Assembly: GCA_027422505.1 (NCBI GenBank)
Contig: JAPQWV010000051.1
Location: forward strand, 3,873,501 to 3,937,500
Direction of reading: 5' to 3'
From: Craterostigma plantagineum
Taxonomy: Eukaryota; Streptophyta; Magnoliopsida; Lamiales; Linderniaceae
DNA: 64,000 bases
How positions within the stretch are numbered: position 1 is the first letter of the stretch; each line of letters opens with the position of its first letter. The position numbers were made by a program, and so were the translations under genes. Under the pieces are notes generated by a model. It was not told the DNA's origin and did not search any database. It worked only from the letters and a program-made list of their open reading frames with translations. Shown one piece after another: positions 49,721 through 61,639 of the stretch.

Positions 49721-50701
49721 CCGGGTCACGAATAAAATCCCCGTCATTGGTTTGAGGATTCATCTCGTGTGTCGTCGCTTCATTGACCGATACTAAGAAT
49801 GACTCCCTTTTATACTCACACAATGCAAATAACGTCCCGCCACTAACCGATAAATGATACGTCTGTATAGTTTACAATGGTACTGCATACTCGAACATCT
49901 TGATACCGAAACATACAATGGTACGTAATAAACATAGCAAATTGTACGTAATATACATAACAAATGGTAGTCGTACACTTATATAAAAATCCGAAATCTC
50001 GATGGATTAGCCTCAATAACTATCAAATCCTAACATTCCACCCTTATATCGAGCTTTTGGATCGCATTCAGCTCCAGATTTGCGCTAAACACTGAACAAA
50101 CGAGTGCAATCGATTAACCAAACTCAAAGCAAAGCAAAAGATTACCTGACAAAATCAAGACCCAAAATCGAGAACCCAACGTTCAAGCGGCTCGTCGATT
50201 GTTGTCCGGCGCCGGCACGAGCGGAAGGAGGGTGTCGGCAAGAAGAAACTTCGTCGACGGCGGGATGGAGCTCTATAATTGCAGAGAAAAAGTATTGAAA
50301 CGAAATATCAATTAACAAGGGTATTTTGGTAATCTTAGGTGATTAGGTACCTAAGTGTAAAATTTTTATTCAAATAGATACCTAGCTTAAAAACATATTT
50401 GACAAAGGACGAAGCGGCTTTTTAATTTTCTCTTAGGTATTTAAGTGTTGCTTCCCGTCGAAATTATTGCAGGGAAGCATCACATGCTAAATTGGTTCGC
50501 GTTGTAAATATGGAGGACAATCGTTAATTTATAAAACTCAAGGACTAAAAATGTTCCATTGTCGCACTCTTGGGGCTAAAACCGAATAAACAATATTTGT
50601 AATGGTCGAAATGTAATATGCGTGGTAATATAATAAGCTTGCCCAAAACCTCCCATTCAGTGCTTACCTACGCAACCACCGGTGAATTTCTCCGCCGCAC
50701 A

Positions 50702-52030
50702 ATGTCCAATTCCGATGAAGCCCACCGCCTAAAAACCCTCGCCGAGCAACAATTCTCCTCGGGCAACCTCTCATCTGCCCTAGAACACGCCAAGCAAGCC
50801 CTAACCATCGAACCAGACCTGCCCGGCCTGCCCGAACTCGTCGCCGCCCTCAAAATCATCCGAGCATCGAAGAAATCGCCCATCCCAGACTACTACAAGG
50901 TCCTTCAGCTCGAACCCTTCTCGTCCGTCGCCGCCGTCAAGAAACAGTACAGAAAACTCGCCCTAACCCTCCACCCCGACAAGAACCCCTTTCCCGCCGG
51001 CGAGGACGCCTTCAAGGCCGTCGGCGAGGCGATGGGCGTCTTCTCCGACAAGATTAGGAGGAAGGAGTACGACATGAGGCTGAGGATTTCGTTGCAGGAG
51101 GCGGCGGAGGCGGCGGCGATGGGTGGGGGTGGTGGTGGTGACGCGGCGGCTGAGACTTTTCCGACCGTTTGTGGGGCGTGTGGGTTGCTGAATAGGTTCG
51201 AAAAGAGGTACCTCGGGCACGTCTTGGTTTGCCCAGGTTGTAAGAATAGTTTTAAGGCCGTTGAAGCTGAGGAAATTGAAGGGGATTTGAATGTGGAAAA
51301 CGTTGTGAAAATTGGGTCGATTGGAGTTAAGAGAAAGGTTAGGAGTGTTGACGAGGTTCTGGGGAGAAGTGTTGGCGAAGATAATGCGTTGTTAGAGAAC
51401 GATGAAGAGAAGATGACTTTGTCTGAAATGCAAATTCTGGCGAGGAAGAAGAAGAAGAAGACGAAGAAGACGAAGAATACCAAAGAGCAGTTGGGAGAAT
51501 TAAGGGCGGAAGAAAACGGAGATGGTTTGGCGGATAGCGAAAATCAAGAAAAAGAGAGCGAAAAGTTGAACGGAGGGATAAACGATGGGGAAAGTGAAAC
51601 GGCGAATGCGAAAATAAAGACTTACAGGCGAAGACGTAAGAACGACAAGAGCCTGAAATCTGCAGAAACAGTGTCTGAAACTGCTTTAGATGTCGAAAAA
51701 ACGGTCGATATCGTCGTTCAAAATGGCACCGAAAAAGACGAGGAAAAGAGGGAAAGGCGAAGATTTTCGAAATATGGGAAGAACACAAACGCCAACGAAG
51801 GAGTAAAAGAGATCTTCGACGCAAATAATAACTTCGAAATCATAGGCGTCGAGGAATCAGATTTCTACGATTTCGACAAGGACAGAAAGGCGAAGTGCTT
51901 CAAGAACGGGCAAGTGTGGGCAGTTTACGACGAATTCGACGCCATGCCAAGGAACTACGCCCTAATACACAAAGTCTCGACGAAGCCCTTCGAAGCTGTA
52001 ATAAGTTGGCTTACCTTCCAAGAAGACGAT

Positions 52031-52063
<33 letters not shown>

Positions 52064-52513
52064 CATCATCAAACCCCTTGCGGGAAATTCAAGGTATCGG
52101 AAAAAGCTTCGATCAACGTACTCAAACTATTCTCCCACGTAGTAAACTGCGATAGGGTTGCTAGAGAATCGTACGCGGTTTACCCTCGAAAGGGCTCTGT
52201 TTGGGCGATGTGCAGAAGGGGTGAAGGAGGGCGGGAATGTTTCGAGGTTGTAATAGCGCTGAGCAGTTACAGCGATGCGTACGGTGTGAGCGTGGCTCGC
52301 CTCGTTAGGGCGGATGGATTCAGGACGGTTTTTAAGAGGCGGGAAATTGGGCCGAAGGGTGTTTTGTGGGTCGGGAAAAACGACGTTCTGGGGTCGTTTT
52401 CGCATCAGATTAACGCGAGGAGAGTTTCGGGGGGCGACGAGGGTTTGGAAGTTCCCGAGGGTTGCTGGGAGTTGGATCCCGCCTCGTTTTCGTCGAACGA
52501 GTTGGTTAGTTAG
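50702..52513 (+). CDS. DnaJ (J-domain) protein of the plant DUF3444 family
   Basis: A single exon. I prefer ATG 50702 (MSNSDEAHRLKTLAEQQFSSGN), where plant homologues usually start; an in-frame ATG at 50618 would add 28 residues with no family resemblance. From the preferred start: a helical TPR-like N-terminus, a J-domain (about 63-124, PDYYKVLQLEP) with the HPD motif in LHPDKNPF, a C4 zinc-ribbon-like part (VCGACG...VCPGC), a Lys/Glu-rich linker, then DUF3444 (FYDFDKDRKAKCFKNGQVWAVYDE). A polyhistidine run interrupts DUF3444 near 52033-52071. J-proteins stimulate Hsp70 ATPase; the role of this family is poorly defined. MULE E4 ends about 250 bases upstream. Confidence 0.9.
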
Positions 52514-53569
52514 TTAGTTAGCGGGGTCGGCGAAAAAAATTAAAGATTTTTTCTTTTCGAAACGTTAGCAATAGAAATATTTACGGTGGTTAAATAGCTG
52601 AGATCTTTTATTTTGAAACAGTCGAAATAAGATCAAAAATTATCTTTTGTTATGTTGATATAGACTTGTTGTGGATTGACTCAAATTTTAATGTTGAATC
52701 ATATGATTTTATCTTCAGGAAGTTTTGCTGTGTTTTAATTTTTTCTCAATGTGAGATTTCTTTTCACGTAATTTATTATTTGCTGCCTCTCAAATACAAG
52801 AATTCGAAGTTTATATTTATATAAACTGTAGAAATTACACATTTTGAGGAATAGTTTATGTATCAAACATTGTTTTTGCGTCAAAAAAGAACAAGTAGAA
52901 AAAGAAGAATCATAGAATTTTCTACGTAAAATGAACAAAAATAGCATATAAAATCAGTGAAAATAATAATATAAACTCTATCATAAATAAAAGAAAAGAA
53001 AAATGTTGAAATTAATACTCTGTCATGGAAATAGTAATTTCAATGATTGTGGTTTATATTAGAATGTGTATAAAATAAATATTACTTGATCGATATCCAA
53101 ACAGAAGATCCATAAATAATACTGGATCTAGAATGTGTATTGGATCATTGGGTACCGGATAAATATCATTAAAAAAGATATATTTTCTTCTGTTCTCAAA
53201 GAAATATCTTTGCAGTACAAAAGTCAAAGTCAAAAAATAAATTAATTACAAAAATACAAATTGTATGAATATTATGGAAATGAGACATGAAAAAGAAGCA
53301 AAAAACATAAATTAATACCATTAGATTGTAATAGTCAAGTGCAATTATCTCATTTTAAGCAATTATTGAATAATCCTCCTACTGAAATTAGTCACCACAA
53401 CCAGCCATTATAGATTTTGTAGCAGAAAAAATAGAGTTGTGATATTACAACCCACCATAATACCAGAAAATTAAATATGTCTTAGTGTATCCTAATTTTT
53501 CTGACTAGGTTATACTATAAAACATATTTTCGATATATATTTATTTACCAGGCGACGCTTTATCGAGGA
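52514..53569. other. Intergenic AT-rich DNA
   Basis: No gene recognised. A splice-acceptor-like TTACCAG just before 53552 leaves open an upstream non-coding or coding exon of the next gene. Confidence 0.5.
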
Positions 53570-54570
53570 ATGACGAAAGTTCAATGGCCTTGTTCGGTAT
53601 GCGGCAAAAAGAGTAAGTTTTCTCATTTTATTTCGCTTTGTAACATTCCTTACAAGCGTACGCGAAATGCATAACATTTCAATTTTTTTAACGTTACGTT
53701 ACGATATTTACATACTAACGGTCGTCGAGTTTTAATTTGGGTTCGAAAACGACTCGAAACGGTTAAAACATTGTAACTTTATTTAATTTTTCTAGAGTGA
53801 TTCTTCATTGCATTTATTATCTTGTTATAGTTATTTAAGTTATATTATTGATGATATATGATTATGTTTTATTTATAGGTTCTTCTACATGGAGAAGCAC
53901 AAATTTTGCCAAGCCAGTGATTTGCAAGACTTGCAAGCTGAAGGAGAGGAAAGGAATTACTGATGATAATAAAAATGTAATAAAAATCTCAAATGTGAAT
54001 GGGCAAATAGACAAGCCAATGCTGACTTCCAAAGGTAATTCTTCTCTCTCTATATTATCTTTCCCTTACATATTTTAAACTATTATTTTCCCCAATAATT
54101 TGATTAATAAAAATAAATATATGATTGGGCTTTGAGACTGTCATCAAGAGAGAAACAAACAAAAAAAAAACCCAAGAGAAACCAAAGAGAAAAAGGAGAC
54201 ATTATAGTGTACATGATATAAAATTTTATTAAGTGAGATATATTATGATAGTGAATTCTGTTAAAAAAAAGAGACCTTTATAATTTACTGATATTTATGT
54301 CCAACAACATGAGATTTCTCTATATCTCATTTTAAATTTATGTGTTGTCTCATAAGATGGAGATATATATGTATTTTTTCAGGTCCTAAAAAGAATTTAG
54401 GGGTACGGAAAGGACGATCAACTAACTTGAAGACAAAGAAATTTCCGAAGAAAAAGCCCCGTCAAGAATTTCGCCAAAAATTCTTCCCAAAGTTCGACGA
54501 AAACTTCATCTACGAAAAGTGCAAATTTCTCGACGAGAAAGAGATTGGCCTTGGGGCAACATTGCTCTAA
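53570..54570 (+). CDS. GATA-like zinc-finger protein, three exons
   Basis: Exons 53570-53612, 53879-54034 and 54383-54570 join with GT-AG introns and matching phases into 128 residues. Residues 8-32 contain CSVC, 18 intervening residues, then CKTC, which is the CX2C-X18-CX2C spacing of plant GATA factors, with Trp-Arg at the usual position (STWRSTNFAKPVICKTC). The normal GATA signature CNACG is replaced by CKTCKLKERK, so DNA specificity is uncertain. The C-terminal half is very basic (KTKKFPKKKPRQEFRQKF), suggesting nuclear or nucleic-acid binding. The frame upstream of the ATG stays open back to an acceptor-like site, so a 5' exon may be missing. A related C4 zinc ribbon is the main alternative. 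Confidence 0.65.
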
Positions 54571-54660
54571 TTCATCGTTTAACTAGAAAAAAAAATTATT
54601 GATGAAGTTTGTTGTTGGGATGACTATATATTTATGATTTATGTAGTAAATTTGGAATAT

Positions 54661-55105
54661 TGTGTCGACATAATATTCAACCCACATGGGTTGAATGGTG
54701 AAAAGTGGTTTGCTAAAGTGAAGAAAAAGAAAAGAGGTGTCATTTGAGCTTAAATTTCATTTGTTCACATGCCAATGTTTTGGCTATAAATACAATGGGG
54801 CAGTGCAAAGCAAATTGCATCCCACGGAGAGAAAATCAATTGATAGATAGAGAGAATAAAATAGAGAGTTTGTCGGATATTTTCTCCGACTATAAAGAGA
54901 GATATTTAGGGTTTTCTTCTTTATAGATTGAGAGGTTGTAACTCCTATATTTTTCCTCTATAGTGGATTCTTCTTCCTGACTCGTGCTGTTTACCCCGAT
55001 TTGTTTGGGGATTTTCCACGTTAAATCTCGGTGTTCATATTTTATCTTTAATTGCTCAAATATTAGCCGCAACATTACTCGATCGGGTCTGCTGCCACGC
55101 CAACA
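54661..55105 (+). repeat. 5' LTR of the copia element
   Basis: 445 bases, TGTGTCGACA...CACGCCAACA. It contains a TATA-like GGCTATAAATACAATGGGG near 54780-54800, the likely promoter. Confidence 0.88.
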
Positions 55106-55301
55106 ATTGGTATCAGAGCCGAGCTTGGGTTTTATATATCTATTTATCGTATGCTCTGTGATTGTCACTAACGTGGACTCTCCACATCATAAAATAACAG
55201 ATATTATATTGCCCTTGTAACGGTGATGAAAAGGCAGGGACGAGTTCAATAATTATCTGCTGCAACCCGTCGTAGGTATTGCTCACGACTGGGCCGAAAT
55301 T

Positions 55302-56904
55302 ATGGCGGCCAAATTCGATATTAAAAAAATTCAACGGGAGAAATTTCTCACTGTGGAAATTAAAGATAAAGGCGATCTTGCGAAAGGACGACTGTCTGGA
55401 GGCTAACGACGGAAAACCAGCCCCACTGACAGACGAAAAAAATGGAACGAGGTGGACGGGAGCGCTGTCGAAAATCTCCATCTGGCACTAGCAGATGGGA
55501 TATTGTCCAGTGTCGAAGAAAAGAAACGGCAAAGGAGATTTGGGACCACCTAACCAATCTGTATGAGCCGACATCATTACACAACAAAATTTTCTTGAAG
55601 AAAAAAATTGTTCGCCTTGAGAATGTTTGAATCTACTTCGGTGATGGAGTATTTCAACGTCTTGAATAGTCTATTCCAAGTTAACACCGTTGGGGTATAA
55701 AACGGAGGCTAAAGAACATGCGGAAATTCTACTTCAATGCCTAATTCATATGATCAACTCATCATCAACTTGACGAACAACGAGAAAGATCTGGTCTTCA
55801 ATAACATCGCAGCTGCAATTCACGAAGAAGAAAAACGGCGAAAGACAAGGAGGACCAGCAAGCAGGCACTCAACAGGTCGAAGCTTTGACGGTGATGAGA
55901 GGGATATCAACGAAACGTGGTTCAAGTGGGAGTCACATTCAAGGCAGGGGAAAATCAAGAAGTAAGAAGAAAGATATGAAATGCTACCACTGTAGAAAGA
56001 AGGGTCACATGAAGAAGAATTGTTGGAGCTTGAAGAACTCCAATCCTCAAAGAAATCTGGCAAACGTGTCAGATGGTGATATATTGTGTTGCGAAGCAGC
56101 TATCCCAACGGAGAGCGGGAAGGCGTACGATGAGATATGGCTTCTTGACTGGGGCGCAACTTAGACCTCTCGAAGAGACTGGTTCAACCACTACGAACCT
56201 ATCGTAGGAAGATCTGTGTACAGTTGCGAAGATAATGCCTTAAAAATTGTAGGCGTTGCAACCGTAAGGTTGAAGTTGCACGACGATACAGTTCTCACTA
56301 TTCAAGGAGTGTGGCACGTGGAAGGTCTGAAGAAGAATTTATTGTCTGTGGGACAACTCGATGATCTTGGCTGTGAAATCAAAGTTCGCTGAGGAATAAT
56401 GATAATATTTCGCGGAGCACTTGTAGTCATGAAAGGTGAAAAGGTTGCTGCAAATTTGTATATGCTGTTGGGAGAGACGTGCAAGAAGGCGAAGCATATG
56501 TGGCAGGAGGTTCAACGAAAGATCTACTATGCTATGGCATCAGAAGCTTGACCATATGTCAAAACAAGGCATAAAAATTCTTGCGGGTCAGAATCTACTT
56601 CTGGGTCTCACGAAGGTGTCACTATCGTTCTGTGAGCATTCCGTAGCAAACAAGCAGCATCGGCTACAATTCAACACATCAAATTTTAGAAGCAACGATA
56701 TTCTACAATTGGTTCACTCTAATGTATGGCAGTCACCTGTTTCATCCCCACGAGGAGGATACTTCGTGTCTTGTATCGGCGATTACTCAAGGAGATGTTG
56801 GGTGTACATCATAAAGAGTAAGGGAGATGTGTTCGTTACCTTCAAAAATTTCAAGGCTCGTTTCGAACTTGATACAGAAAAGAAGAGCAAATGTTTCGAA
56901 CTTG
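55302..56904 (+). pseudogene. Copia gag-protease-integrase remnant
   Basis: Gag begins MAAKFDIKK, then a one-base frameshift in an A-run breaks KKFNGRNFSLWKLKI. Further frameshifts and stops follow (for example after VRLENV near 55628). A CCHC knuckle CYHCRKKGHMKKNC is near 55985, a protease remnant reads LLDWGAT (family consensus DSGAT), and the pre-integrase and integrase start is recognised in WHQKLDHMSKQGI and FVSCIGDYSRRCWVY. The first catalytic Asp of integrase appears replaced (HSNVW for HSDVW). The gene is dead. Confidence 0.85.
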
Positions 56905-57331
56905 GTTGAATGGTCAAAAGTGGTTTGCTAAAGTGAAAAAAAAAAAAAGAAAAGAGGCGCCGTATCATTTGAGCTGAAATTTCATTTGTTCACATGGCAA
57001 TGCTTTAGCTATAAATACGATGGGACAATGCAAAGCAAATTGCATCCCACATTGAGAAAATCAATTGAGAGACAGATAGAATAAAATAGAGAATTTGTTG
57101 GATATTTTGTCCGACTATAAAGAGAGATATTGATGGTTTTCTTCTTTATAGATTGAGAGGTTGTAACTCCTATATTTTTTCTCTATAGTGGATTCTTCTT
57201 CCTTGCCCGTGGTTTTTACCCCGATTTTTTTGGGGGGTTTTCCACGTTAAATCTCGACGTCCATATTTTATCTTTAATTGCTCAAATATTAGCCGCGATA
57301 TTACTTGCTCGGGTCCGCTGCCACGCCAACA
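56901..57331 (+). repeat. 3' LTR remnant of the copia element
   Basis: It aligns with 54688-55105, with clear divergence including an expanded A-run at 56938-56949. Confidence 0.88.
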
Positions 57332-57643
57332 TATTGCTTGTGGATTTATATATGTTTTCCGAAAGATAGAAGATTTGTATTTTTTTAATGTTGATGGAAT
57401 GTAAAAATTAAGAGAGAGGAAAAAATCCCAAGCTGGCCCGGCCCGGCCATCCGATTTGCGTAAAACCGACTTGAATTGAAAAAAAAAAACTATTTCTAAT
57501 AACACGAACCAGTAGGGCTCGGGCCCAAACATGAAAGGGCTTTTTCACACAGGCCAAAGATTGCGGCCCAAATTAGGTTCACTCTCTGACGTGTTATTAC
57601 TTTTGTTTTTCCATTCAACGCTATATTAATTCAACTTTATAAG
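57332..57643. other. Spacer between the copia element and MULE E6
   Basis: No gene recognised. Contains two short GC-rich stretches (57430-57460 and 57510-57535) of no known type. Confidence 0.45.
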
Positions 57644-57739
57644 CAACCAAACGGTATTTTTAATAAAACAATTAAAAAGATAAAGCATTGACAAAATAAA
57701 CAGAAAATGAAAAACATTGATAAAATAGAACATTTCGTA

Positions 57740-58170
57740 CTTTGTTTATACAAGTTAGTAACTCGTATTAATAGAGTACGAATTAGTTGGACACGGTGGC
57801 CCGCTGACCTGACATGGCGGTCATGTGCCGAGTAATTCATATGTATTACGAACGAGTTACTAACTCGTAAGAAATACCTACGATTTAATGAGAAACGAGA
57901 TGTTGACCTGACGTGGCACACGTAATTCGTATTCTATTTGTACGAGATAGTAACTCGTAGAAACTCCATACGAGTTACGGTCTGTGGCCGAACTGGCCAT
58001 GCAGTATCACTTCAATAATTTACCTAACTCGTATTTATTAGTTATGAGTTACCCGAATCATTGCAATAATTAGAATAACTCTTAAGTATTGCGTACGAGT
58101 TACGTGCAACTTGCAATAATGCATATAGCACGTATTTAGTACATGCGAGTTACTTCTCTATAAATACCCC
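57740..58170. repeat. Left TACGAGTTA / TAACTCGTA word cluster of MULE E6
   Basis: About a dozen copies of AACTCGTA, TACGAGTTA or one-base variants, in both orientations. The matching cluster is at 62995-63140. Confidence 0.85.
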
Positions 58171-58202
58171 CACCCCTTTCGATTTTTAAAACACAACACA
58201 AA

Positions 58203-60885
58203 ATGGTGTCGAGTCGTGTACAAGTCGTAGTATATTTCGGCGGTGAAATAATTCTATCATCCGATTCTATCGTTAAATTTAGTATGCGTCCTATTGCATA
58301 TAGGCGATTTCGTCGCAACACCAGTTTTTCGGAGTTTATGTTGTTGTTGTTCGAAATTACGGGTGCTGATAGTAGTCGTTGTTCGTTAATTGTCCAGGCA
58401 AAAAATGAATACTTTCAACATTCCCGCCTCTTTCATCAGTTATTCCAAATCTCCAACAGCAACGATTTATAATTTTTCATCCATCCCGATTCGGAGAACA
58501 ATTGTGTCGAGATTTTTGTTGAAATAGTTGAAAATTCAACTTTTGATTTGAACGAAGAGTCTCATCGGAATTTTGAAGTTGGTTCTTCGAGTTATACCTG
58601 TTCGGATTTTCCCGACATTGTCTCAGTTACTGCAGGGTTCAGTAATGTTTCTCTGGAGATGCCGGTGCTTGGTGTTCCATTAAATATGCCGGAATCCGTG
58701 TCAGAACCGGAGCCAGATTTCTTGCCAGAACCAGAGGAAGACGTTGATGTTGGATGATGAGGATCCACTATCCGAGTTACCTGATCCCAACGAGGACGAC
58801 GAGAACGAGGACGACGATGCGCCAGATGATACCACGCTGGACACTGCTACTCCAACGCTATTTTAGTCCGTTCCATTTTTTCAAACGTACCAAATGTCAC
58901 CTCCTGGTGGTGACGACTACGGTGGTTACGGAGAGTTCTACGACAGAGATAACCCTATATTTTGTCGAGGTATGATTTTTCAAACTAAAAAACATTTACA
59001 ACGTGCCGTCGAAGATTTTCGATCAGGGTTGCTAGACGCGAGTATCACGTCAACGAGAGCAGCAATACCCGTTGGAGTGTCCAACGTAATCATACGACTG
59101 ATTGCCCATGGAGACTGATGGCATCCTTCAAGCCAAAAAAAGGTTACTGATCTGTTACAAAATTTGAAGGACCACACACTTGCTATATGATTGAGCTGGC
59201 GAGCACACACCATAATATCTCTAGAAATTTTATTGCTGATTTGTTGGTTGGAACCGTGAAAATCGATCCGCATTTCCTACCCAAGAACGTCCAACAACTC
59301 GTGAAAGATAAATATGGCTACGAATCTCATATATTCAAGCTTGGCATGGTCTGAAAAGAGCGATGGAAAATGTTTACGGTACGTAGGAAGATTCTGTTAC
59401 CAAATTCCCAACATTTATGAAGGCCTTGCAGCATTACAATCTAGGGACAATCGTGAGGTGGCTGAATCTGCAGATAGAGAGACCTGGACACTTCGTGCTC
59501 GGGTATGTCTTTTGAGCTTTTAAACCGAGCATCGACGGTTTCAAACAATGTCGAAAAGTTGTTTGTGTCGATGATACACATTTATACTCCAAATATAGAC
59601 ACAAATTACTGATTGCTACATCGCTGGACGTCAACCAAAATGTCTTTCCCCTGGCGTTTGCCATTGTCACGGAAGAAAGTACACACTCATGGACTTGGTT
59701 CCTTACTAATTTGAACACATTTGTTCTAGCGAATCAATCGGTTTGCCTTATTTCGGATCGTCACCCAGGTATTTAATCTTCGTAATGTAACTCATTATTT
59801 TCGTTAAATTAGTTACTTTTAGTGGCGTATATGGTGTGTACAGGTCCTACGGGAGCAGTAGAAGCCACTGAATTCTTTCGTCCACCCAATGGAGTGCATC
59901 GCTTCTGTCTTCGTCATGTAAAGTCAAGCTTCTACAAAAAATTCAAGGATCAACAATCAAAGGATCTATGTCATAGAGCCGGTACTGCGCCAATATTGGA
60001 TAAATTCGATCGCATTATGACTCAAATTGCGCAAATTAATGAATAAGAGAAGCCTTGGTTAGAAAAAGTAGGGGTCGAACAATGGACACTCGCACACGAC
60101 GGCGGTTATCGATGTTGTGTCATGACAACTAATATTTCAGAAGTGCTCAACGGGGTTTTAAAAGGTGCTTGAATGCTACCCGCAAGAGCAATCGTCGATT
60201 TCACATTTCATAGGTTGGTCTGTTTTTTATTCTAGTTTTGTTGTTATGACTTTTTCTTTTATTTCTTAAAATTCACAAGTGCGTACAATATTTTCGTGAT
60301 CGCTTTCAAGAAGCATCGTCCCTAATGGCGAATAATGAAACTGATTGGTCACGTTATGCGACGAGATCGTTTCAAAGTTGGACGGTAGAATATTGGGATC
60401 ACGTTTAATACCATTTTAATGTCCGACAACATACAGCTGAAGTCATAACATCTGAAATTCATCAGCGCACATATGTGGTAAGGATCAATGATCGAACATG
60501 CACGTGTGGAAGTTGGAGCAGGTATAACATCTCATGTTCTCACGCACAAGCAGCTTGCCGTCAACGGCAAATTCACTCCGGTAATCTAGTGGCGCAGCAT
60601 TACAGTAAGGAGGAGTATTTGAAGACATATGAAGGTACCTTTGAATCATTGCACGATGAACGTTATTGGACCCCCGAAGATTGGACTCTTATTCATAGCG
60701 AATTTCGTCGAGAGAGAACTGGTCACGGAAGATATAGTCGAAATCGCATCCGGAATGAAATGGACATGGGTGAAACTCGTGCTAGACAACGCGGGCGCGT
60801 TGAAAATAATATACAATGTTGTTTTTACCGTTTTGGTCTTATATATCCAATGTGGTTTCAAAATTGGTTTCTTAATAGTAAATAA
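58203..60885 (+). pseudogene. Decayed MURA-type transposase of MULE E6
   Basis: It starts MVSSRVQVVVYFGGEI, a typical MULE N-terminus, and is broken by a stop near 58471. Later pieces in shifting frames include an acidic linker, the MuDR DNA-binding part (DCPWRLMASFKPKKGY, then TGA), THHNISRNFIADLLVGTVKI, catalytic-core pieces with DDTHLYSKYRHKLLIAT and SDRHPG, the Glu-containing SEVLNGVLKGA, and a SWIM finger (CTCGSWSRYNISCSHAQAAC, 60505-60560). At least five stops or frameshifts are visible, so the protein cannot be made. The family differs from the E2 transposase. Confidence 0.85.
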
Positions 60886-61320
60886 AATAATAATAATAAT
60901 AGTGATAATCATAATAATATGAAAGCAATAATAATTAATGTAATAATAATTTAATAAATATATATAACAATAATAATAAGTAATAATAATAACTAGAATA
61001 ATAAAAAATAGAATAATAACAATTATTGTAAGTAATAGATAAAATTATAATAAATAATAATAAATAGAATAATAATAATAATAATGAAAGCAATTTAAAT
61101 AAATGTAATAATAATTTAATAAACATATATAATAATAATAAGTAATAATAATAACTAGAATAATAATAAAAAATAGAATAATAATAATTATAAGTAATAG
61201 ATAAAATTATAATAAATAATAATAAATATAATCATAATAATAATCATCGTAATAAAGAATAAATATAATAATAACAACAATAATAAAAATAACAATAAAT
61301 ATAATCATAATAGTCATTAC
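60885..61320. repeat. AAT-rich satellite with a ~165-bp higher-order repeat
   Basis: Nearly pure TAA/AAT repeats. A unit beginning GAAAGCAAT occurs near 60920 and 61085 and contains AACTAGAATAATAA and GTAATAGATAAAATT, giving a tandem duplication of about 165 bases. No gene. Confidence 0.85.
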
Positions 61321-61639
61321 AAAAAAAATAACTTTGATTCGAACGCGTTTAATAGTCATTACAAAACCAAAAATAACATTTCACATAACAGTCTATCGGC
61401 CATGATGAGCCAACTGACCGCCGGTCCCACAACGAGCTGGTCTACGCACTCTATTTCCTCGACGGTTACCTTGCTCCGCATCATCAGCCGGACTTAGAGG
61501 TCGTCGCGGTCGTGGTGAAGGTGTCGTAAATGCCTAAAATGTGATAATCAAATTTTAATTTTAGTAAATAATTTAAGGGCTTCAAATTTAAATTAATTTA
61601 ATATACCTGAATCTAATGGTCCATATTCTCCGGCTGTGA

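Larger units (their letters stand above)
35037..50456 (-). mobile_element. MULE E4: GTACC-word element carrying a nested Ty3 retrotransposon
   Basis: The left end GGGGATTCAACACTTAAATG and the right end, inverted, GGGAAGCAACACTTAAATAC are related and continue as inverted repeats for about 130 bases (for example GATAGGTACCTAAC against CTTAGGTACCTAATC). A perfect 10-bp duplication GTCGAAATTA lies at 35027-35036 and 50457-50466. Removing the Ty3 element leaves about 3.9 kb. GTACC words fill 47760-49470. A remnant of a MULE transposase C-terminus (49588-49720, minus) shows the element derives from an autonomous relative. It ends about 250 bases upstream of the DnaJ start. Confidence 0.92.
54661..57331 (+). 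mobile_element. Decayed, internally deleted Ty1/copia retrotransposon
   Basis: The 5' LTR is 54661-55105 and is followed by a tRNA-Met primer-binding site TGGTATCAGAGC (55108-55119). The 3' LTR remnant is 56901-57331 and lacks about the first 28 bases. Between them lie gag, protease and the first part of integrase; the rest of integrase, reverse transcriptase and RNase H are missing. A deletion joins integrase directly into the 3' LTR (GTTTCGAACT/TGGTTGAATGG near 56900). No clear target duplication. Confidence 0.9.

Noticed and set aside
60629..61126. Ile- or Leu-rich frames in the AAT satellite
   Set aside because: Pure simple-sequence translation (poly-Ile/Leu/Tyr) with no coding evidence.
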